From Diorhabda sublineata (Eukaryota > Arthropoda > Insecta > Coleoptera > Chrysomelidae): DNA of 64,000 bases. A program made the position numbers and the translations under genes. The notes under the pieces are model-generated. The model had not been told where the DNA came from. It did no database searches and worked only from the letters and a program-made list of their open reading frames with translations. Shown one piece after another: positions 54,270 through 64,000 of the stretch (positions within the stretch are counted from its first letter, which is position 1; each line of letters begins with the position of its first letter). The stretch lies in the NCBI RefSeq assembly GCF_026230105.1, contig NC_079486.1:3162001-3226000 (forward strand), in the 5' to 3' direction.

Positions 54270-57200
54270 ATGGAATCTGAAAGTGTAAAGTTTACTTTCG
54301 CCAGATTAGACAACAACAATTATCAAAATTGGAAATTTAGAATTAAAATGTTGCTTACACGAGAAGGAAATTGGTCTGTTGTAGAAGAGGCAATACCAAA
54401 TGAACCATCTGTTGAATGGAAACGTAAAGATGAAAAAGCACAATCTACAATTTCATTAAGTATCGAAGACAATCAGATAGCACACATTTATAAATGCAAG
54501 AATGCGAAAGAAATGTGGAATGAACTGCAAAAGGTACATGAAAGAAATAATTTAAGTAACAAGTTGTATTTATTGAAGAAGCTGTATCAGTCTAGACTTG
54601 AAAATAAACCAATGCATGAATACATTAAAGAAATACTAGAATTAGTTGAAAGACTACGAGGAGTTGGTGAGACTATTAAGGATTTCCATGTAGCTGCATT
54701 ATTGTTAGATGGATTGCCAGAAAGTTATTCCACATTAGTAACAGCATTAGATGCTGGGCCAGATGATGAATTGACTCTTGAATATGTAAAGGGAAAACTA
54801 ATGGATGAGTATAAAAGAAAAGAAGATACCAGTTCAACAGAGACGGCATTAAACACAAATAAAAAGTTTTCGAAGAAGATGAAAGAAAAAATAGAATGTC
54901 ATTATTGTCATAGAAAAGGTCACTACAAAAAAGATTGTTTTTTCATGAAGAAAGACAGAAATAAGGGAAAGCAACATGCCAAAGTAACTGTTGAAGGTGA
55001 TGAGTTGTCTGACTCAGTTTTTTGTTTCAATGTTTCCGGTAACAGTAAAAATAATCTAGAATGGTATATTGATTCAGGGGCTACAAGTCACAGGTCAAAT
55101 AATCCAGAATTATTTATTAAATTGGACTATTCAAAGTTAAATAAAATTATAGTTGCAAATGGACAGGAAATGCAAGTCAAAGGTAAAGGTGATATTTTAG
55201 TAAAAACAGAAATTTCAGGTAAATGCATAAGTTTAAAATTTAAAGATGTTTTATTTGTACCTGAGCTAAGCAATAATCTGTTTTCGGTGTCTAAAATTAC
55301 AAAAGCTGGTTATAACATAAAGTTTGATGATTGTAATTATATAGAAATTAATAATTCTATTATAGCCACAGGAAAATACTGTAATGGTTTATATAAATTA
55401 AACAAGTTTTCAGAAAAAGTAAATATTGTAAAAACGTGTGAGGAAATGAATAATTATATACATACATGGCATAGACGTTTAGGTCACAGAAGCCCGGATG
55501 ATATAAAAATGATAGTAAGTAAAGATTTAGCTATTGGCATAAAAATAAATGATTGTGGTCAGAAAAAACAATGTGTCACTTGTATTGAAGGTAAATTAAT
55601 GAGGAAATCTTTTCCTAAAAAATCAGGAAGTAAGACGTTTAAAGTTCTTGATTTAATCCATAGTGATATATGTGGACCTATGAGAACCCCTACTGTTGAT
55701 AAAAAGAAATATTTTTTGACTTTAACCGATGATTTTTCAAGATATACCACACTTTATTTGTTAGAATCTAAAGATGAAGTATATATTAAACTAAAGGAAT
55801 TCATTCTAGAAGTCAAAAATATTTTTGGGGTCTATCCAAAAACATTTAGAAGTGATAATGGAGGGGAATATACAGGGGTTGCTGTGCAGAAGCTACTCAA
55901 AAGTTTTGGTATAAGCTTTCAGTCGACTGCACCATATTGTCCAGAGCAAAATGGTGTGTCGGAGAGGAAAAATAGAACATTGATGGAATCGGCAAGGTGT
56001 ATGTTATTAGATGCTAATTTACCCCATAAATATTGGGGGGAAGCAGTAACAACTGCTAACTACATTTCTAATAGACTACATACTAAAAGTAAAGAAAAGA
56101 CACCTTATGAGTTATGGGTCGGAAAGAAACCTGATTTATCATATTTCATTACATTTGGTTCTCAGGCTTTTGTTTACATTCCAAAAGAAAAAAGATCTAA
56201 ACTAGAGAAAAGAGCAAAAATAGGTATTATAGTGGGATACAGTGAAAATAGTAAAGCTTATAGAATTCTAGATACAGATACAGATAAAATTATTATAAGT
56301 CGTAATGTAAAATTTAATGAATTTCTGAATCAACCTTTCAAAAATATAAATAATTGTAAGGCTGAAACTAGCAACTCAGATCCTGATTCAGCAATTACTG
56401 TTGACCTACAAACAAAAACTAAACCTGGAGTGGATGATTGTGACATAAATGAAGAAGGTGGAGGATCAAATAATAATATCAATGAAGAAGAAAATGAAAT
56501 TCCAGAAGAAACTGGAGGTGAAAACTTTGAGGAAATTAATGATCAAGAAATTGTAACCAGATCAGGAAGGGTGTCAAAGAAAAGAAATTATAAAGGTTAC
56601 ATTTCATACAATGTGATGAATAAGGAAACTTATAATGAAAAGCAAGATCCAAAGACCGTAGATGAAGCGATGTCAAGAAGTGACAGAAGAAAATGGGAAA
56701 AAGCAATGGAACGAGAGTACGAATCATTAATGAAAAATGAGGCATGTATTTTAGTAGACCGTCCATCAAACAAAAATGTTGTGCAAAATAAGTGGGTGTT
56801 TTGTTTAAAAAGGAATTCAAATAATGAAATACGATATAATGCACGGCTAGTTGCAAAGGGTTTCACACAAACCTTTGGTATAGATTATTTTGAAACTTTT
56901 TCACCTGTAGTTAGATACTCTACAATAAGAATATTGTTTGCTTTATCTGTAGAATTAAGTTTAGATATTGACCACTTAGACGTAGAAACTGCATTTTTAA
57001 ACGGAAACTTGGATGAAGAAATTTACATGGTGCAACCTGAGGGGTTTATTCTAAAAAATAATGAAAATAAAGTATGTTTATTAAAAAAGGCTATATATGG
57101 ATTAAAACAATCCTCCAGAATTTGGAATATTAAAGTAAAAAATGTCTTAAAAGACTTAGGTTTTCAGCAATCAAGTTTTGAACCATGTATATTTTTCCAA

Positions 57201-57512
57201 AACAAGGACAAATTTATAATTCTAGTGGCCTTTTATGTTGATGATTTTTTAATTTGTTCAAATTCCTCAGTTTTTAAAACCAACCTCAATCAGGAATTGT
57301 CAAAACAATTTAAAATTAAAGACTTGGGGCCAATCAAATATTTTTTAGGTTTAAATATTGATTTTGACAAACAAAACAATTTGATTAAAGTTAATCAGAG
57401 GAACTATATTTTAGAATTATTAGAGCGTTTCAAGTTAGGTGATGCTAAAACTGTTTTGACTCCTATTGAAGTCGGTTTAAAATTGAAGCCATATTTGTTA
57501 GTGGTTTTTTAA
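54270..57512 (+). CDS. Copia Gag-Pol polyprotein, 1,080 aa, lacking intact RNase H
   Basis: One uninterrupted frame. It starts with the copia Gag start MESESVKFTFARLDNNNYQNW and has a zinc knuckle at Cys210, Cys213, His218 and Cys223. The aspartic protease motif is DSGA at 268-271, and the integrase zinc site lies near 401-437. The integrase core has Asp466, Asp529 and Glu565 (D..D-35-E spacing, SDNGGEY and GVSERKN). An acidic linker follows at about 700-790, then reverse transcriptase with DVETAFLNG (Asp near 904) and YVDD at 989-992. The frame ends in LKPYLLVVF because a deletion joins TPIEVGLKL out of frame to the RNase H end. Compared with complete copia polyproteins (about 1,400 aa), the shortfall is almost all in the RNase H region. 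Confidence 0.92.
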   Translation: MESESVKFTFARLDNNNYQNWKFRIKMLLTREGNWSVVEEAIPNEPSVEWKRKDEKAQSTISLSIEDNQIAHIYKCKNAKEMWNELQKVHERNNLSNKLYLLKKLYQSRLENKPMHEYIKEILELVERLRGVGETIKDFHVAALLLDGLPESYSTLVTALDAGPDDELTLEYVKGKLMDEYKRKEDTSSTETALNTNKKFSKKMKEKIECHYCHRKGHYKKDCFFMKKDRNKGKQHAKVTVEGDELSDSVFCFNVSGNSKNNLEWYIDSGATSHRSNNPELFIKLDYSKLNKIIVANGQEMQVKGKGDILVKTEISGKCISLKFKDVLFVPELSNNLFSVSKITKAGYNIKFDDCNYIEINNSIIATGKYCNGLYKLNKFSEKVNIVKTCEEMNNYIHTWHRRLGHRSPDDIKMIVSKDLAIGIKINDCGQKKQCVTCIEGKLMRKSFPKKSGSKTFKVLDLIHSDICGPMRTPTVDKKKYFLTLTDDFSRYTTLYLLESKDEVYIKLKEFILEVKNIFGVYPKTFRSDNGGEYTGVAVQKLLKSFGISFQSTAPYCPEQNGVSERKNRTLMESARCMLLDANLPHKYWGEAVTTANYISNRLHTKSKEKTPYELWVGKKPDLSYFITFGSQAFVYIPKEKRSKLEKRAKIGIIVGYSENSKAYRILDTDTDKIIISRNVKFNEFLNQPFKNINNCKAETSNSDPDSAITVDLQTKTKPGVDDCDINEEGGGSNNNINEEENEIPEETGGENFEEINDQEIVTRSGRVSKKRNYKGYISYNVMNKETYNEKQDPKTVDEAMSRSDRRKWEKAMEREYESLMKNEACILVDRPSNKNVVQNKWVFCLKRNSNNEIRYNARLVAKGFTQTFGIDYFETFSPVVRYSTIRILFALSVELSLDIDHLDVETAFLNGNLDEEIYMVQPEGFILKNNENKVCLLKKAIYGLKQSSRIWNIKVKNVLKDLGFQQSSFEPCIFFQNKDKFIILVAFYVDDFLICSNSSVFKTNLNQELSKQFKIKDLGPIKYFLGLNIDFDKQNNLIKVNQRNYILELLERFKLGDAKTVLTPIEVGLKLKPYLLVVF

Positions 57513-57766
57513 ATGAGTTTTGTGAGACTAAGCCCGTAATTCTTTTCAATGACAGCCAAAGTGCACAAAAATTGTTAAAAAACCCTGTTTACCATAACAG
57601 AACTAAACATATAGACACTAAGTACCATTTTGTAAGGGAAGTAATTGAAAAAAATTTGGTTGAAATTAAATACATGCCTACTGAAAAAATGGTAGCAGAT
57701 CTTTTAACAAAAGGGCTGCATAATCCCAAGCATATTTTTTGTACTAAAAATATTGGTCAAAATTAA
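57485..57766 (+). pseudogene. Copia RNase H C-terminal half, out of frame
   Basis: A 93-codon frame overlapping the end of gag-pol by 28 bp. It reads EAIFVSGFLNEFCETKP, NDSQSA, HIDTKYHFVREVI and ends NIGQN. It keeps two acidic RNase H positions but lacks the SDADWA and STEAEY region. The same fusion occurs in all four copies. Confidence 0.85.
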
Positions 57767-57776
57767 TTGCTGGTTT

Positions 57777-57785
57777 AAGGGGTAG
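57777..57785 (+). other. Polypurine tract of copia
   Basis: AAGGGGTAG lies immediately before the 3' LTR, where plus-strand priming takes place in LTR retrotransposons. It is identical in the other copies. Confidence 0.75.
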
Positions 57786-57982
57786 TGTTGTAAAAAATTA
57801 CTGAACGTAACCCAGCAATTAAGTTGGCAAGGATGATTATTATGTCAAGAAAAGATAAAAAAAAATGGTTACTTTCAGATTCAAGTCATTTTGTGTAGTT
57901 TTACTTCTAATATAATAAAAGTATAGAAGAACCTGTATAAATTTCTTTTATTTATACTATAGAAGAAACGAATATTACAACA
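57786..57982 (+). repeat. Copia 3' LTR (197 bp), complete element
   Basis: TG..CA ends, followed by AAATC. It matches the other three 3' LTRs more closely than the 5' LTR at 53,964, notably in the GAAAAGATAAAAAAAAATGG stretch. Confidence 0.92.
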
Positions 57983-58066
57983 AAATCTGTCACACTGGAA
58001 TTTTCTAGAAAACCAAAATAACTTCACAATTTTCAATAATTCTTTTGATTTAGTTACATATTCACT

Positions 58067-58440
58067 GACTTTTCCAAATTTGTGTGGCTTTACCCAACAA
58101 AATAAACCACGACGAAAGAAGTGACATGTTGTCTTGAAAAATAGCGTAAAATATATCACCTCGTCCTGTAGGAAAGAAAGAAGGAACGTTTCATCCTAAA
58201 ATCAACAAAATCAACCACGACGAAAGAAGTGATATGTTGTCTTAGCATAAAATATTTGGAAGCCCGTCAAGGATAATATCTGACAGATGATCCGCGTTCC
58301 GTTCTGAAAAATTCGAATCATATTGTCGAGAAGAAAATATTAAACATGTATTAACAACTTGTGAAGTCCCACGAGGTAATGGAGAAGTGGAAAGGGTAAA
58401 TAGGACCCTTATACCAGTCTTAACAAAACTTAGCGGCCGC
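58067..58440 (+). pseudogene. Ty3/gypsy integrase fragment (second copy)
   Basis: Essentially identical to 22,622-22,995, with DFSKFVWLYPTK, the duplicated TTTKEV segment and IISDR followed by a stop and SAFRSEKF. It carries the same TGA in the catalytic loop. Confidence 0.75.
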
Positions 58441-59213
58441 AAGTTGAACTAAATAAAAATTCTATTTGTGTTTAATTTCTATACACACTAGCGCCTCCCA
58501 CTATCCAAACGCCAAATTAAACACGATTCTATAGACACTATCTATCTCTGTCGACCAATCGCCAAGCTAAAACACTATTCTATGGACACTAGCGCCTCCT
58601 GCCGGTCAAACGCCAAATTAAACACGATTCCATAGACAGTAGCGCCCCCAGCGAGTCAAACGCCAAACTAAACAAATTCCCATAGACATTGGCGCCTCCC
58701 GCTAGCCAAAAGTCAAATTAAACACGATTCTATAGACATATAAATCTATTTCAACAAATCGCCAAAATAAAACACGATTCTATAGACACTAGCGCCCCCT
58801 ACCGGCCAGACGCCAAATTAAACACGGTTCCATAAACAAAAACGCCTCTCGCTAGCAAAACGCCAAATTAAATACGATTCTGTAGACACCAGCAGCCTCT
58901 GCCGGCCAGTCGCCAAACTAAACAAGATTCCATAGACACTAGCGCCTCCCGCTAGCCAAACGTCAAACTAAACACGATTCTATTGACCGATCGCCAAACT
59001 AACTAAACACGAACTTACGCCGTCTGGCGAGGAATAGTCAAACTGGAAGTACCTAGCGGCTGCAAGTTGATCTTGATAAAAATACTATTTGTGTTTGATT
59101 TCTATACACACCAGCTCCTCCTGCCGGTCAGACGCCAAACTAGACTCGATTCTATAGACACTAGCGCCCTCTGCCGGCCGGACGTCAAACTAAACACGAT
59201 TCTATACACACTA
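58441..59213. repeat. 50-bp tandem array with CTCF-like cores (right flank)
   Basis: About 14 units, almost identical to 22,996-23,768. Clear cores are CTAGCGCCCCCTACCGGCCA near 58,789-58,808 and CTAGCGCCCTCTGCCGGCC at 59,161-59,179, among about ten recognisable TAGCGCC-type cores. Some units have decayed to A/T-rich variants (ATAAATCTATTTCAAC). Confidence 0.8.
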
Positions 59214-61312
59214 CTACAAATATATAATAATAATAATTTGTTCTAGAGCTAAGTGGTTTTTAAAATATTTATTTTGCCAATCTATTACGAAATTTAAGTA
59301 TATTAAATAAATCATTAAAATTTAGAAGAAATTCATCTGTAGTACCTGCATTATGGAAATATGTATTAATATCTGTTCTCGATAAATAAAGAGGAAAAGC
59401 TGCTCAATAACCATTACAAAAAGCCGTTACATTGTATCCTCCTTTACACTGATAAATTTCGCAAATCATGCAACTTGGAATTTCGTCGAAATGGTCCAAT
59501 TACAAAAAGATATCGAAAAAAGTTATATATCATTAGAAAATCTGCACTCTAGCGATGTTTATAAAAAACAAAAGCTTCCTACCACCTTTACTTTTTTTTA
59601 AACGCATGAATTTTTGTAATAATATGAATATTTAAGATATAATACATACTGTGAAAGTTATGAAGTTATAACTTCTTGCATGAGTTAAAATAAGAAGAGA
59701 CATGAAAATCAGGAAAATGAAGAAAATAAAGTGAATTATTGAAGAAATGAGTCGCTTTAGAAAATATCTTGTTTAACAATTCAACAATTTTCTAAGTAAA
59801 ATTGGGTTGGATGTCAGTAATTTACAAAAAGTTTTTGTCATAATAGTACAGCAAGTCAGCAATGTAAAAAATGAGATCAGGAGTTATTATGACAGCTATA
59901 TATGATAAGGGATCAATCTGATGAGTTTTAAACACGAAAAAAAAAAGGATTATGATAGAGTGGAGTGATAAACTCCATTTTAATAATGAAAATGATGAAT
60001 TTTGATCTTCTGCTTTAGAAGATAATCTATAAAAAATACATCGGGTGAAAAAGAAGACATGTACCAACAAAATTAAAAGGAGTAACAAAAAGAGGCATAT
60101 TCAAAATTATACTTATCTACAATTATTCTATATATCTCGTAACAGTAAAGGATGACAGAGAGTTGAAAAGCTAAGAACAAACATTTAGAAATGTGGTCCC
60201 CTCAAAATTCTTTATACATATAATTAATATAAAATAGATACCTTCCACAGGACAGCTGTAAGCCTACATTTTGATGTTTAGGACTTGTTTTGAAAAGAAT
60301 ACTGTTCCCTTTTCGTTCTCTCAACGTTTTTGCTTCCATTAGAATGACTTGATAACAATATACTTTCAACTGGTTGTTGAGAAGCTAAAAAAACAAAACA
60401 AAAGTGTGTGGGTATGTATCAGTAGAAATGGCATTACCTCACCCAATTCAAACAAACATGTTTCTTCAATATTCAACAACTCTAAAATACCTTAGACATG
60501 GAGTGCAGTAAACCATTAAGTTGCATTACAATGTATTCCCTAAGCTAAATTTACACTCAACCAAGTCATATGCATACAGGACTTTTCAGGAAAATTCTTC
60601 ATTACTCATTCAGTTTCATTGGCAGATATAGTGTTGAATTTGTACAAAGTGATGAAATGGGAAGTGACTTGAAAGTTCTTATTCAAAAACTGGTAAAGAC
60701 AATAATTTGATGGAAACATGACATTGCTAAGGTTATTTTTTTTCAGACTAGTTTGAGATTTTCAAAGGAAGTCACCTAAAATACTTAACAAAATATATGA
60801 TTTAATATCAAATATTGATGAGCAACTACTAATTATTTTGATTAAGAGTAAATTTATTAGAAAAATATTAATATTTAGACAAATATCAACTCACTGGCAA
60901 CATTTTTCAACAATTCATTGTAAACTACAAGTTACTTATTCTTCACAATTGGGGTGGAGTCTCTTTAAATCAAACCAATCAAAAATTACTCAATATTTTA
61001 TTTTCTTACCTCAGAAATATGAATAAAACATGTAAGATGTGTCAGAACAATACGAGGATCTTTTCTATCATTTATTTATTGTGCAGAAATACCACAGTTC
61101 ATTTGAATGATCTTTATCTTGCAATTCCATAAGGTAGGTACTCCAAAACTACTAAAGATCCCCATGTGAATCCATCCAAACGCTCCTATTATATCAATCA
61201 TTATATACAGGTAAATATTTAAAAAAAATGTGTTGTTGGGGACTGTTTTATCAAATTTCCAAAAATATTTCCTAAATGATAGAATCACTGCAAAAATCTT
61301 CAAAGCCGGGTA
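59214..61312. repeat. Duplicated block S, copy 3
   Basis: Same block as 14,805-16,730 and 23,769-25,847. It retains ATCTGCACTCTAGCGATG near 59,540, which the 24.1-kb copy has lost. No intact gene. Confidence 0.6.
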
Positions 61313-62432
61313 GATGCTGTTCTCTTGTTGCTACTTCAATAATATAATTCTTTTTTTGTAACTTGACATTCACAGACGTTACACTACAAATTTCCAGGCC
61401 CAGTTCAGATCAAGCTACCATAGCGAAATTAGTAAATATGTTAGAGTACATACAATTCTTTTTTATTAGAGGCCATTTTGGTAAATGAGAAATCACGCTG
61501 CTTTACCTAAAAATAAATTATTTGTAAACTACTTCCAGTATTGGTGTAGTGCTTATACTTGTTATTAAAAAAGATATTCAAACACTTGCCAACACCTTAA
61601 AAGCATATTCATCAACATGAAACATTGTGTTGTATACGTGAGTATTTTTATCAAATTACTTAGTTAAAGGTGTAGAAAATGTGAAAAATAATTGTACATA
61701 CCTACTATAAGAATCAAAATTTTAAAAATTTATACATTTTCAGTCAAAATTTACTTCATTACATAAACTACATTCACTTTATCATGTATAAAACTTAAAC
61801 ATAAGTAAGTTTTCCAACTAGATACCAATTCCGTTTCTAACATTATAATGAATTCCGAAGTTCCTTTGTTTGAAACTTTGGTTTACTTTGACCTTGGACG
61901 TATAAAAAACATTAGCCCAGCTGGCATGTTTGAATATAACTGAAGCCAACTTACAGTAAACCTCAATGTTGTCAAATTTTACAAATTATTTGTTTATTAT
62001 CTGGATGCATGTTACGTTTCAAATATATTTATTTATACATCGTAATATTATTAAAAACCAATAAGAATGTGGCTCTAGTTCTCACTAAATTTGGTTAATG
62101 GACAATATTTCCCACAATTGATCTAAACAAAGATCAAGAAAATAATTTTGGCGAGAATGTTTATGAAAAAGAAAAGAGAAAGCTAGGCAACATTGCTACG
62201 TAACTGTATTCATTTATGTTTTTGTTTTATCTAGCATAGAATGTTTGAAAGAAATAATATCAAATACTAGTTTTATTTGAATACAAATTTACTATACACA
62301 TGTACCAACAAATCTTCGAGACAAACATATAGGTTTTTAATGAGGATATGCTTATTTATTATAATTATTAGTCAATTTAAGTCAAAAACAAGATGAAAGT
62401 AATGTGAAAACAAAAAACAAAGGCTAATAGAT

Positions 62433-62915
62433 TAGCCTGGCCAGCAACTTCAGTACTTTCATCAAGTTGAAGTGAAAAGTTTGTTTTATTTAAACTGTAA
62501 TAGTGAATTTGACCGATTTTTTTTTGCTTCCTTCTCAGTGAATGAAACTTCAGATTCTAACCTACAGAGTGTTCTGTTCCTTTTTTAGCTATCAACATGA
62601 ATAGGCGATAAGATGCAAATGTAGCTTGTCTATTTTTCTCACCAGAAATTGATGTTTTCGTTATTGAGTTTGACTTTAAGAATTCTTTTTCTTTGTACTG
62701 AAAGAAATACATGTTTTTTTTGTGAAAAGTCTTTACAGTTTTGAAGGTTTCATACTCTCATCAGCAAATACTTCGAAACATAAAACACACTGAAGTAGCA
62801 GGTTGTCATCTGTGCCAGTAACCACAAAAACCATATTTCAAATAATCAGCAATGTACTTATGGTTCGGTTTTGCCTTCTTAGGGACTTCTTTTAAAAATT
62901 CTAAACTAGCCTAAT
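62433..62915 (-). pseudogene. hAT transposase fossil
   Basis: Same broken BED-finger hAT N-terminal fragment as at 26,960-27,450, within the last tandem-unit-like module (from 61,313). Confidence 0.65.
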
Positions 62916-62999
62916 AAAAATAAGTTTTGCATTGAGATGTTTATTATTATAAATTATTAATAAATGAATTTTGTCTTATCACTTGTTTTTAAATAAGTA

Positions 63000-63775
63000 T
63001 TTTTAAGGCAATTACCATTTAACCAATCTAATCACTTTGTACAAATTAAACATTATATGTGCAAATCGAACTAAACGAGTAATGGAGAACTGTTCTGAAA
63101 AGTTTTGATTGTATGTGACTTGGTTGAGATATTATAGATTATAAGGGAGACTAGCTAAAACGTTCAAATAAGATGTGAGAATGCTTATCGTTTGAAACGT
63201 AAATGAAAATGATTTCTTTCTGAACTTGATTGATACAATCATACCTAATTTAGAATTGTATAAGTATGGAGAATTGGAAAATGGAGCCGAAGATACCTCC
63301 AATAATGATCTTTAACTCGAATGGATACAATTATGGAATAAACGTTTGATTGAATGGAAAAGTGTTGATTATTTCATAAAGTACGCGAGGACAATTTGTG
63401 TGCTGCATTTACTACTACCTACTGCTACCACCACACTTACTATTATACTGTCTGACGCCGGTTTCGATGTACTCCTCTAGTTTCTATGTGATTTGTACAA
63501 AACAAACAAAATATTACTACGTATAATTTGATATCAAATGGTTATTTGATTGAATTAGTAACTCACTAAAGGTATTGAAGAAAATATGTAATTTGATCCA
63601 TTTGGTCGAAAGATACAAAAAACTACAGGAAGAAGTGATTTATAAGATATCTACTGATTTTGGTATTTGTAATAACTGCAAATTATCAAAGGATTATTTC
63701 TTAAAGGAAAGATTATCATTACTCTGACTGAATTAGAACAACTTTAAAATTCAGTGGTAAGTTCAATAATCACTC
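63000..63775 (+). repeat. Exon-like repeat family Q, degenerate copy at window end
   Basis: Forward copy equivalent to 1,420-2,165 and 27,545-28,305. It is followed by the start of another MDYKNICV-type unit that runs off the window. Confidence 0.45.
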
Positions 63776-64000
63776 ATCTTGTACTGGATACTGTGAACAA
63801 TTTGAAATTATTATTATAATTATTTTCTAGTTTATGCTCTTTGAAAAATAGCAAATGAATGCTCTCAAATTTTTTCGATAATAATATAATGGGAATCGTA
63901 TAGAACTGCTTTTGTTTCTTATAATTAAAAATCACATTGTTAACAGAAGTTAATTTGAAATTAGAATTTTCTCTATATAGAAAAATTGTTTCTGATTTTG

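Larger units (their letters stand above)
53964..57982 (+). mobile_element. Complete Ty1/copia retrotransposon with 5-bp target duplication
   Basis: A 4.0-kb element with 5' LTR 53,964-54,153 (190 bp), primer-binding site, one long gag-pol frame, purine tract and 3' LTR 57,786-57,982 (197 bp). AAATC lies immediately on both sides (53,959-53,963 and 57,983-57,987). The empty site is seen at 2,589 and 28,725. The LTRs differ by several substitutions and a length change in an A-run, so it is not brand new. The internal region has lost the first half of RNase H, so it probably could not complete reverse transcription without help in trans. Confidence 0.95.
54424..64000 (+). repeat. Direct long duplication (partner 20,801-28,532)
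   Basis: Co-linear with the palindrome spacer, from copia gag through the 3' flank, gypsy fragment, 50-bp array, block S, tandem unit, hAT fossil and repeat Q, and continuing past the window end. The offset is a nearly constant 35.45 kb after the LTR. The main differences are the copia deletion in the partner and a ~30-bp difference near 59,540. Confidence 0.88.

Noticed and set aside
1..64000. Calling the whole palindrome an assembly error
   Set aside because: The arms differ by indels and substitutions, including an arm-specific insert and an arm-specific tandem unit, which argues against a simple duplicated contig. It cannot be excluded without reads and is noted as a caveat.

Overview
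The window is strongly AT-rich eukaryotic DNA, most likely from an insect (perhaps a beetle; the order is inferred). The signs are Ty1/copia and Ty3/gypsy retrotransposons, hAT-type transposase fossils, short introns with GT..AG borders, and one spliced host gene. I see no bacterial gene organisation, rRNA, tRNA or CRISPR array.

Almost everything is a mosaic of nested duplications. Positions 1-7,095 recur in the same orientation at 26,140-33,247. Positions 20,801-28,532 recur in the same orientation at 54,424-64,000. A very large inverted repeat has its left arm at 7,361-22,621 and its right arm at 29,603-49,436, around a spacer of about 7 kb. The arms are close to identical where aligned. 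They differ by a 4.2-4.4 kb insert present only in the right arm (about 38,693-42,880), by one extra 1,657-bp tandem unit in the left arm (18,381-20,037), and by a deletion inside the left copia copy.

The modules shuffled in this way are: (1) a single copia insertion present four times (3,539-7,360; 20,801-22,537; 29,689-33,247; 53,964-57,982), of which only the last has both LTRs, a primer-binding site and a 5-bp target duplication, and in which every copy shares a deletion that removes half of RNase H; (2) tandem arrays of a 50-bp unit whose GC-rich core resembles a CTCF binding site (13.9-14.5, 23.0-23.8, 37.9-38.7, 39.6-39.9 and 58.4-59.2 kb); (3) BED-finger hAT (ZBED5/FAM200-like) transposase fossils; (4) Ty3/gypsy integrase pieces; (5) four copies of a cysteine cluster resembling the ARL14-effector (ARF7EP) C-terminal domain; (6) exon-like repeats of unidentified origin.

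The least repetitive part is about 49.5-53.5 kb. It holds the only convincing host gene, a two-exon CW-PWWP histone-reader gene (51,539-52,893, ZCWPW1-like). The 3' end of this gene, from the acidic tail through the poly(A) signal, also sits as a broken fragment in both arms of the inverted repeat, which ties the gene to the history of the duplications. No intact multi-gene system is visible. The most intriguing structures are the CTCF-like arrays at the duplicated modules and the palindrome itself.
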